Below are positions 56,162 to 64,000 of a DNA stretch of 64,000 nt, piece after piece. The position numbers and the translations under genes are program-made. The stretch comes from Ichthyophis bannanicus (taxonomy: Eukaryota > Chordata > Amphibia > Gymnophiona > Ichthyophiidae): contig CM066032.1 of assembly GCA_033557465.1 (NCBI GenBank), positions 448,258,270 to 448,322,269 of the forward strand, written 5' to 3'. Position 1 is the first letter of the stretch; every line of letters begins with the position of its first letter. The notes under the pieces were generated by a model, which saw only the letters and a list, made by a program, of their open reading frames with translations, was not told where the DNA came from and did no database searches.

Positions 56162-57011
56162 GTGTTGTTGTTGTTGAGTGCCGTCGAGTCGGAGTCGACT
56201 CATGGCTACCCTCTGGATAGCTATCCTAAATTGTGTTCGGTCTTCAGTCAGGCGGCTCATTGTTGACAGACTGGTACCCGTAGCTGCTGTTATTGTATCA
56301 ATCCATCTCATTGCTGGCCTTCCTCTTTTGCGTTGACCTTCTATCTTGACAAGCATGATGTCTTTCTCTAATGATCTCTCTCTTCGCATGATGTGTCCAA
56401 AGTATGAAAGTCGAAGTCTGTCATCTGAGCTTCTAAAGAAAGCTTAGGTTTGATCTCCTCTAGTACCGACTGGTTTGTTCTTCGGGCAGTCCATGTTATA
56501 CACAGTATTCGCCGCCAGCACCATAATTCAAAGGCATCAATTTTCTTCCTGTCTATCTTTTTCACTGTCCAGCTTTCACATCCATATGATGTTATTGAAA
56601 ATACCATGACTTGAACAAGTCGAATCTTTGTATGGAGAGAGACATCTCTGCTCTTGAGAATCTTATCTAGGTCTTTCATAGCCATTCTGCCAAGAACAAT
56701 GCGTCGTTTGATTTCTTGACTGCTTGTTGCTTCTTTATTGATAGTTGATCCAAGTAGGTTAAAGTTGTTCACAATTTCAATTTCTTCTCCTTCAACAATG
56801 AACCTGTTGATTATGCCAGTTGTCATGATCTTTGTCTTCTTTACATCAAGGTGCAGGCCCATTTTGAGACCATGTTCTTTGATTGTGAGAAGCAAGTGTT
56901 TCAGATCATCTTCACTTTCAGCCAGTAATGTAGTATCATCTGCATAGCAAAGGTTGTTGATGAGTCTTCCACCAATCTTCACACCTCTGTTGTCTTCATA
57001 CAATCCTGCTT
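56162..57011 (-). mobile_element. BovB-like RTE LINE, copy 2, 5'-truncated
   Basis: Inserted in L2 copy D with a 10-bp target duplication CTCCAAGGCT (56152-56161, 57012-57021). 3' end at the left: GACTCATGG, GAGTCGGAGTCGACTC, then GTTGTTGTTGTTG (ACAACA-type tail on the element strand). Confidence 0.9.
56200..57003 (-). pseudogene. RTE reverse transcriptase C-terminal part (copy 2)
   Basis: A clean frame at 57003-56368: LCYADDTTLLAESEDDLK, HLDVKKTKIM, EIKRRIVLGRMAMKDLDKI, VMVFSITSYGCESWT, and KKIDAFELWCWRRIL. The last part (56389-56200) is in another frame: KIEGQRKRGRPAMRWIDTIT. These are typical RTE/BovB C-terminal motifs. Confidence 0.85.
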
Positions 57012-57890
57012 CTCCAAGGCTATTTACAACAAAATCATGACGTTAAGACACCTCAGACCTCTGTTGGCACCAGGAGATTTTAGAACCATATTCCAGTCAC
57101 TTGTAACACCACATTTCGATTACGCAAATATTATCCTTCATGGTCTCCCCAAGAGCACACTCAACCCATTGCAAATGGCGATGAACGCAGCAGCCCATAT
57201 TCTCTGCGGTCTATCGATAAGAGATCACATCACGCCCATACTTATGGAGTTGCATTGGCTACCGTTGGACAGCAGACTCACCTATAAAGCACTACTCTTA
57301 ACTTTTAAAGCAATCAACCTCATAGCCCCCTCTTCCTTAACCGCCCTCATCACTACCACCCCCAACAACAGACTCAGGAGATCAGTAGCTACAAACACGC
57401 TTATTATACTACTTGAAGCGACAAAATGCACGCAAACTACCAGAAATAGATCTTTCGCCTTCTTTGCCCCGAGATGCTGGAACAACCTCCCTCCTCATAT
57501 CAGAGCAATTAAGGACCTTTCTCAGTTCAGGAAAGCTCTTAAGCACCATTTGTTCCTCCTACACTTTTCCCACCCTAACCCAACACAACCACCCCCCATA
57601 CCACATCTCACTCACGAGGATTCTAACACACCCATAACATGATTTATACATAGCACAAACCAGACCCTTCCAGCATGGGTTATATATTGTGAATTATCTC
57701 CCAACACTGCGATGATACCTGTATATAGTTTATACTGCAACTGTACATAGTCCCCAGTTCTTTCCCAAGTTATCCATCCTGTTATAATGTAAGCCTATGA
57801 CCGTTTTGTTTGTGGCAATTTTTCCGTTATTTGTAAACCGCGCTGATACGAAAAAGTTTGGTATAGAAGAACTTTAAATAAATAAATAAA

Positions 57891-59996
57891 TATGCTAGTA
57901 TACCCATGTTTCTTAATATGGTCCAGAGTTTTTTATGGTTTGCACAGCCAAAAGCCTTACTGTCGTCAATAAAACACATATAGATAACCTTTTGGTATTC
58001 GTTTGTCTTTTCAAGAATCCATCTCACATCTGCGATGACATCTTGTTCCTCGCCCTTTCCTGAACCCTGCTTGCACTTCAAGCAATTATTGTTCCAGGTA
58101 TGGTTATAGTCTTGTGCAATAATTTTCACAGAAAGTTGGAGCACCTTTCTTCAGTATTGGTATAAACACAGATGTTTTCCAGTCAGTTGACTATGATGTT
58201 GTCGTCCAAATTTCTGGGCAGAGCCTTGTAAGTATGGTAACAGCAGCATCCAATTGCTATAATACTTCAATAGGAATGCCATCAATGCCCGGTGCTTTGT
58301 TCTTTGATAATGCTTTCAATGCTGCTTTGACCTCTTCTTTCATCACCAATGATGCCTGACCATAAGGTATAGGTTGAAACAGATGTTGGTCCAGTTGATC
58401 TTTATGCTATAATGACTGTATATTCTTCCAACCTTTTCTTGATCTTCTCAGCATCATTCAACATGGATTCTTGAGCATCTTGTAGCATTCCGATTTGAGG
58501 CTGGAATTTTCTCATTAACTCTTGTATCTTTAGGAAAGCCAATCTTCTTCTTCCTCTAACAGATTCTGATTCTATTTCCTTGCATACATAATTGTAGTAC
58601 TTCTCCTTGTCTCATCTTGCTGCACATTGGAAATCTCTGTTGAGTTCTGTGACTGCCTCTCTTTCTCCTCTGGCTTTAGCTTCTCTGTATTTCCGGGCAA
58701 TTTTTAGAGTTTCTTTGGTCAACTATTTTAGCCTTGTTTTCTTTTTCCACTTTCTTTGAGCACAGCTTTCTTGATGCCATACCATAACTCTTCTGGTGCT
58801 CTGTCATTTGTATCAAAAGCAGCAAATCGATTTAGAAGACTGTTTTAAATTTCAGTAGTATATTCTCAACATCATATTTTGCTACATTCGAGTGACTTGC
58901 TCTTTTTTCAGCTTTGGCTTGTGTTTGCATACTAGTAGTTGGTGATCTGTTCCACAGTTAGCTCCAGATTTGTCTTTGTTGATGTTATTGAGCTTTTCCA
59001 TTGTTGACTTCCACAGAAGTAGTCAATTTGATCTTTGTACAATCCACTGGGTGAAGTCCATGTGTACAGTCGCCGCTTGTGTTGCTAGAAGGTGTTTGAG
59101 ATGAATAGATCGTTGGTCTTGCAGAATTATATCACTCTTTCTCCAGCTTCATTTCTGTTGCCAAGTCCATATTTTCCAACCATTTTGCCTTCTTCATTGT
59201 TGCCAACTTTTGCATTCCAGTCACCAATGACTATCAGAATATCCTGTTTGCATGTTCTGTCAATTTCAGCTTGTACTTGTTCATAGAACTCATCCAGTTC
59301 TTCCTCTTCTGCAGCTGTTGCTGGGGCATACTCCTAAATAATAGTTGTATAGTTGAACACAAATTAAGCGTTCACCGATTGCATTATATTTTGTTACAGT
59401 TCTTGCAAGGTTCTTCTTTATCATAAATGCAACACCATTTCTTCTTTGTTTTTCATTTCCAGCATTGCATACCATGAGATCATCAGATGCAATGTGTTTG
59501 ATGCCAGTAGATTTCAGTTCACTGACGCCCAACAGATTGAGTTGTTACACATTCAATTTCATTCTTGACCACCTCCAACTTCCCTTGGTTCATGCTTCAT
59601 ACATTCCATGTCCCAATATGTAAGACATCTTTGCAGCTTCTGACTTTCATTTCATGCGCAGCTACATCAGCGGTCAGATGTCCAGAGTGCTTCGATACAA
59701 CCACTTCATAAATGCTGACTTTACTCTGACGTCTTCAGCTCATCCCCAGTAGCCAGCTGAGTGCCTTCCAAACCAGGGGTCTCACCTTCCAGCACTATAG
59801 TGCAATTTGTTTTGTTGCTGGGTTTTTGTGGCAAGATATGGAAGCAGATTGCCAGGCCTTTCGTATGCGCAGATAATGCTAGTGTTGTTGCCATTTTCAC
59901 AGAAATGTGATCCTTCGCTGCCAACACAGTCCCATTCTGCTGCTGACCAAATGGGTGGTTTGTCTTAGTCTGGCACCTCAGCTGAGACCTGTCCAT
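57891..59996 (-). pseudogene. RTE endonuclease and reverse transcriptase N-terminal half (copy 1)
   Basis: Legible pieces: MGVSELKSTGIKHIASDD and GNEKQRRNGVAFMIKKN of the endonuclease; then decayed text; then GKGEEQDVIADVRWILEK and FIDDSKAFGCANHKKLW of the reverse transcriptase. Stops are frequent. It joins the C-terminal half at 55830. Confidence 0.75.
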
Positions 59997-60080
59997 CTTG
60001 GGAGACCCTGCCAGTAGTTAAGCTACCGATAGCTTAGCTCTCAGCATCACTGATGCACACAAGCCCTCACAGCACGACAA

Positions 60081-61035
60081 GCTGCAAACCAAGTGAGGGG
60101 TTCTGAACATACTGTAACCTCATTATCTGCTTCTTCTAGGATCCTATGAAAGAGGAATTCACATAACGTTTAGTATGGTTGATCAACTACCTTTCAATAT
60201 AAAACCAACAAGGCAATTTACAAAGTCTAAGTAAAATAAACCTAATTTCCACAAATAAACAGTATCATAAAAATAAATGAATACATAAAATACACAACAG
60301 GATTGCTAGGAATAATATGTGCTTTCCCAAAGCTGACCTTCTCTTCACCATACACAAACACAAGAAGAAGGGAATAACACAAATGTTAACAAGTTCATAC
60401 CCCTTGGCAGACATGGACCAAAAGCCATCTATTTCATATAGCCTCTATTAATCAACTTTAATAACTCTCTCCCCCACACTTCTGAGGGAAGACTATTCCA
60501 CCAAAGAAGCTGATTTACGAATACCTCATGGTATATTTCCATTGGAGGGGTAGATGAAATAGACCTACATGCAATAATCCAACTGGATGGTTAGAGAAAT
60601 GGGATACCAATAAATAAGCCAAATACTGTGGCTGTCCAGGATAGAAAGCACTAAAAATGTTCTTCCACGAAGGTTGACCATCCATTTTTGTGGATAGAAA
60701 GCACGGCATGTAAGAATAAGAACTTCAAATTATATTCTTGCATTAATGGATGGCCAGTGTAGATTATATAAAAGTAGTGTGATATGCTGATACCTACAGA
60801 CATATTGCTGTATTTTGCAGAGTTTGTAATCCCTTCATCAGTGCTGATGCACAACCTGCTAAGAGGGCATTACAGTAATTTCTCTGATTGAAAATCAGAG
60901 TATGAATGAAACACTGAATTTCTTTTTTTCCAGAATAAACCTAACTGAATGTATCATTCTTAGAAAGACGAAAGAGGAACAAACTAAAATTGAAATGTAC
61001 TATTCAAATAGTAAGAAAGAGTCTAATTTTACTCC
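60081..61035. other. unassigned; faint LINE-like text
   Basis: AT-rich. Between 60490 and 60900 the plus strand has phrases like GGCCAGTGTAGATT and GGCATTACAGTAATT that match antisense L2/CR1-group C-terminal coding (compare 6590 in copy A). I take it as an old minus-strand fragment, uncertain. Confidence 0.35.
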
Positions 61036-61039
61036 AAAA

Positions 61040-62160
61040 AGTGAAATCACCTCCTCAACTGCTATCCCTCTCTCCCTTGGTCCTGGGCCCATTCCTTTTC
61101 TCTCTCTATACCCAGTCCCTTGGGGCACTCATCTCCTCCCATGGTTTTCATTACCATCTTTACACTGATGACTGTCAGATCTACCTCTCTACACCTGATA
61201 TCTCTCCAGAAATCCAGGCCCAGATCTCTGCCTGCCTATCTGACATCGCTGCCTGGATGTCTCACCGCTGTTTGAAACTGAACATGGCCAAAATGGAGCT
61301 TCTTATTTTTCCCCCTAAACCTACCTCTCCCCTTCCTCCTTTCTCAATTTCTGTGGATAACACTCTAGGGAGGAGTAGCCTAGTGGTTGGGGCAAGGTAC
61401 TTCAGGCCGGAAGGTCGGGGGTTCAAATCCCACTAGAGGACAGCAACCTTGGGCCGGAAGGACTGGGGTTTCTAGTCCCAAAAGATGCTCCTTGTGGTCT
61501 TGGGCAAGCCACTTAACCCTCCACTGCCCATGTTCCCTGTAAGTATGTGTCTCATATCCCCACGTGTTAAATGTATCCCCCCATTGTGTTGTGACCGCTT
61601 TGATTGAAGGATAAGGCGGTATACAAAACTGTCTAAATAAATAAATAAATAAATACTAATCCCGGTTGCAACCTTGGGATCATCTCTGACTCCTCTCTCT
61701 CCTTCTTCACACATATTCAACTGATAGCTAAAACCTGTTGTTTCTTTCTCTATAACATCAACAAAATTCACCCCTTCCTTTCTGAACACACTATTAAGAC
61801 ACTTATTCACTCTTTAGTCACCTCCTGTTTAGACTATTGCAACCTCCTCCTTGCTGATCTCCTTCTAAATCACCTCTCTCCCCTTCAATCTGTTCAAAAC
61901 TCAGCTGCGCGGCTTATCTTCCAGCAGCCCCGATAAGCTCATATAACTCTTCAAGTCGCTTCATTGGCTCCCTATCTGTTTCCGTATCCAGTTCAAACTT
62001 CTCCTACTTACCTTTAAATGCACTCATACTGCTGCTCCTCACTACCTTTCCTCTCTTATCTCTCCCTATACCCCTCCTCCTGAACTGCACTCTTCTGATG
62101 GATTACTTTTGTCTGTGCCCTTTTCTTCCACTGACAACTCAAGATTTTGATCCTTTCCCC
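61040..62160 (+). pseudogene. L2 (Maui-type) reverse transcriptase fragment, copy E
   Basis: A third L2 lineage. Legible: [27 protein letters not shown] (ADD altered to TDD, catalytic Asps kept), [20 protein letters not shown], then after the SINE FLYNINKIHPFLSEHTIKTL, SCLDYCNLLLADLL and SVQNSAARLIF. Stops appear after 61930. 5'-truncated; the LTR of the retrovirus begins right after. Confidence 0.8.
61368..61654 (+). repeat. tRNA-derived SINE with L2-type tail
   Basis: Head GGAGTAGCCTAGTGGTTGGG (box A), box B GGTTCAAATCC (61420-61430), a second box-B-like stretch near 61465, CORE (CTTGGGCAAGCCACTTAACC), then stem ACCGCTTT (61594-61601) / AAGGCGGT (61613-61620) and (TAAA)n. Inserted in L2 copy E; flanking AACACT/AATACT could be its target duplication. 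Confidence 0.85.
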
Positions 62161-62167
62161 TTGCTGC

Positions 62168-62903
62168 TGTAGGGGTTAAGTGTGAGGTTAAGTGATAATT
62201 AAAATTTTAAGGGTTAAGGGATAATAATGTTCCTGGTTCATAATCACTCAATGGCTGTCCTGAATCTCAAAAAACTCTAAAGAACAACAGCCACGCTGCT
62301 ATACCATGTGGGCAACTACTTTGGCTGGAACAGGAAGAAACCCAGCACGAGAAAAACCATATAAGGAAGTATCATGAGCCCAGTAGGTGTAGGTCTGAAC
62401 TTGAAAGTCCAGATATAGGCCTACAGGGGCAATGTGCCAAGGAGCACGTATGCAAGAAACCATAAGCTGGCAACATATATGTTAGGCCATGGCCCTGAAG
62501 CAAGCAGGTGGCAGGATGACAGACGGTAAGTATAAGGGAAACGGGGATTTTGGAAGGCCAGGGGGATTTTGTAACAGGAACTAAGGGACAGAAAAAGGCA
62601 ATGATAAAAGATAAGAGGGGAGGGGGGAGAGAACACAGGAGGAATGGGTCTGGGGACAGTATGCACAAAAAGGGAAGCAAAGAAAAGTATAAATGTAACA
62701 CGCTTTTTATATTCAGGGGAGGAGTTGCTCTTGAGATGCCAAGTGCTCGATAGAACTCTCTTCCCCACCACTGCCTGCATTGATCATCAGTTATCCAATA
62801 AACTGAAATTCTGATTGCACCTGTACTGACTCTGGTTCTGATCATTACAGGCTATTAGTAATAATTAGGTTGTGGTCTATTTTGTACGAAACAGGGCCGT
62901 ACA
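62168..62903 (+). repeat. 5' LTR of the endogenous retrovirus
   Basis: 736 bp, starts TGTAGGGG and ends CCGTACA (inverted TGTA/TACA). A CArG box CCATATAAGG lies at 62357-62366. TATA-like GTATAAATG near 62686 and AATAAA in CCAATAAACTG at about 62800 would set U3-R-U5. Two nucleotides later the primer site starts. Confidence 0.75.
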
Positions 62904-62906
62904 AAT

Positions 62907-62926
62907 TGGTGCCGCACACCCGGGAT
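62907..62926 (+). promoter_or_regulatory. primer-binding site, tRNA-Phe-like
   Basis: TGGTGCCGCACACCCGGGAT, three nucleotides after the LTR. It resembles the complement of the 3' end of vertebrate tRNA-Phe apart from a small difference in the centre. It would prime minus-strand synthesis. Confidence 0.65.
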
Positions 62927-63089
62927 TGGGTACGGGGTGGGTCTTTATGACCAAGATACAAATTTAAAGATTTGGATTCCCCTCAAGAGAGAAGAGGGAG
63001 GTACGTTCCCGGTACGTAGTAGAGACTGGAGGAGAAGAAGAAGTGAGTGAATGATTCCCTAGGAAGATGACTTTTGTGACGACAAAGCC

Positions 63090-63095
63090 GTGAGT
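63090..63095 (+). other. possible splice donor in the leader
   Basis: GTGAGT after AAGCC, in the place expected for the major donor upstream of gag used for env mRNA. Sequence match only. Confidence 0.4.
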
Positions 63096-63408
63096 ATACT
63101 TATTTTTGACCAAGCTTGGTAAGTGTTGTTTAATTTTTGTTTTGTTATATTGATAAAGTGTAAAGATATTTTGCTGCTATGAGCCAGGACTGAATGAGGT
63201 GTGTTTGAGACTGTACGTATTGAAATAGATACAAAGCGTGTGTGTGTTCTTACTCACGGTTCCATACCTCCGCGAGGAGATTGGCTGGGTCTGAACGAAG
63301 CGAATCTCTGTCTGAAAGGTGTCCTGGACATTTCGTGCACTACCTCCCTTTGTAGATAAAGAGGTTGGATATTGAGATCCTGAAAATAACAGGTGGCACG
63401 TAGGAATT

Positions 63409-64000
63409 ATGTCTCTGTTTAGGAAAAAGAAAGATGACAATCAGGGAATAATGGTAAATCAGGTTTCCCCAATAACTCCGGTCGAACGGATGATGAGAGA
63501 TAATCCCATAGTAGGAAAGGAAATTTTGAAGGTTTGCCTTAAATGGGCAAAATGGAGCACTGCTCCTGGGACACCTCTTGGCTGGCCACCGGAGGGGTCT
63601 TTTGATGGTTGTTGTTTAGCAAAAATTAGGGATTATGTTTTGTCTCATAAGACCAATGCTAGTCAGTTAAAACATCTGCAATACATTTCCATGTGGATGA
63701 AACAGGCAAACCCAGGTACCCTCAGTAGTGATGCCCCTCCTCCCTATTGTGCGACGGAGAGTCGTACCATGGCAGCAATAGGGTACTCAGATCCCCCCAT
63801 GCCCAAGAAAGAACAATTAGAGAAGAAGCTTAATGATAAACAGTTGCCAGAAAAACAAAAAGAGAACATCAAGAATAAAAACCAGTCAGAGCCTTCAGCA
63901 CCATATACTGAGACCCCTCCATATAGGCCACTGCATAGGGAACTGGAAGATATAGGTTACCGTAAGAACCCCCCGCCATGTAGGAGATCCCGGTCTGCAT
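63409..64000 (+). CDS. gag: retroviral Gag, N-terminal part (partial)
   Basis: Starts at ATG 63409 and is open through the window end (197 codons). Gag is the structural polyprotein that assembles at the membrane. The start is basic (MSLFRKKKDD). The matrix-like region has a LGWPPEGSFDG motif that recalls the WP.G.F motif of gammaretroviral matrix proteins. A PPPY late-domain motif lies near 63740, with further proline-rich text. A Lys-rich, charged segment (about 63800-63890) follows. No Gly at position 2, so no myristoylation as read. No stop so far, unlike most proteins here. Group assignment (gamma/epsilon-like) is inference. Confidence 0.7.
   Translation, partial: MSLFRKKKDDNQGIMVNQVSPITPVERMMRDNPIVGKEILKVCLKWAKWSTAPGTPLGWPPEGSFDGCCLAKIRDYVLSHKTNASQLKHLQYISMWMKQANPGTLSSDAPPPYCATESRTMAAIGYSDPPMPKKEQLEKKLNDKQLPEKQKENIKNKNQSEPSAPYTETPPYRPLHRELEDIGYRKNPPPCRRSRSA

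Larger units (their letters stand above)
55838..57642 (+). pseudogene. L2 copy D reverse transcriptase, C-terminal part
   Basis: First part: LIYADDVLLFTPIK (YADD intact), LSPLVDCFNAITDWL, IRYLGITLDQQLSF, NTSKA. After RTE copy 2: LRHLRPLLAPGDFRTIFQSL, FDYANIILHGLPKSTLNPLQ, LMELHWLPLDSRLTYKALLL, and APRCWNNLPPHIRAIKDL; it ends at 57642. Without the RTE the frame rejoins cleanly across the duplicated CTCCAAGGCT, so this copy was intact over this span when interrupted. Confidence 0.85.
55838..57890 (+). mobile_element. L2-group LINE, copy D, 5'-truncated, inside RTE copy 1
   Basis: Starts within the reverse transcriptase (IIRSFNISSLIYADD) and ends at TAAATAAATAAATA near 57890 after an L2 stem-loop remnant (CCGCGCTGATACG). 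RTE copy 2 interrupts it at 56162-57011. A short ATAT repeat may be its target duplication. Confidence 0.8.
54857..60080 (-). mobile_element. BovB-like RTE LINE, copy 1 (interrupted)
   Basis: RTE element on the minus strand: 5' region (59700-60080), endonuclease (59290-59532), reverse transcriptase first half (57891-58200) and, past the L2 copy D insertion, second half and C-terminus (54870-55830). Its 3' end reads like GAGTCGACATCAACTTGATG followed by a GCAGCAGCAACAAG tail. The L2 sits between MGIL and the TCL segment of the reverse transcriptase; the flanks continue the same protein. Confidence 0.8.
62168..64000 (+). mobile_element. endogenous retrovirus, 5' part
   Basis: 5' LTR, primer-binding site, leader and start of gag; the rest lies beyond the window. 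Inserted just after the L2 copy E remnant. Confidence 0.8.

Overview
The window is vertebrate intergenic DNA built almost wholly of transposable elements. I found no host protein-coding gene, rRNA or functional tRNA gene. The repeat mix is DIRS tyrosine-recombinase elements, four L1-type LINEs, CR1, several L2-group LINEs, BovB-like RTE, Tc1/mariner, hAT, a CMC-like DNA transposon, tRNA-headed CORE-SINEs and an endogenous retrovirus. This points to an amphibian; a caecilian is my best guess, by inference only.

Layout. 1-2976: AT-rich DNA with a tRNA-headed SINE, an L2 tail and a pyrimidine tract. 2977-11690 (-): DIRS copy 1, split by full-length L2 copy A (5943-10139) with a 7-bp target duplication. 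11700-23455 (-): L1 copy 1, split by L2 copy B (12227-18398), whose tail is split in turn by a nearly intact CMC-like transposon (12230-15068). 23456-25625: mostly unassigned, with a MIR-like SINE and a CR1 tail. 25625-36040 (+): two CR1 fragments and three decayed L1-type pieces. 36041-40232 (+): L2 copy C with a tandem promoter. 40512-46017 (-): DIRS copy 2 with both inverted terminal repeats and the internal complementary region. 48137-49345 (+): a long open frame with no ATG, followed by a TATA box and polyA signals. 49850-54856: L2 tail, hAT MITE, old LINE remnants and a Tc1/mariner element. 54857-60080 (-): RTE copy 1, split by L2 copy D, itself split by RTE copy 2 with a 10-bp duplication. 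61040-62160 (+): L2 copy E carrying an L2-tailed SINE. 62168-64000 (+): 5' end of an endogenous retrovirus with complete LTR, tRNA-Phe-like primer site and a gag frame still open at the window edge.

How the parts relate. The L2-group elements and the SINEs end in the same 8-bp stem-loop followed by (TAAA)n, which fits SINE mobilisation by L2 reverse transcriptase. A second SINE joins a similar tRNA head to an RTE-like body. L2 copies A and C, though of different families, both begin with tandem promoter monomers holding CCAAT, exactly 19 nt, then TTtAAAAG. The most promising undescribed signals are this promoter design, with a covarying hairpin in copy C, the signal-peptide-like N-termini of L2 proteins A and B, and the ATG-less open frame at 48137.
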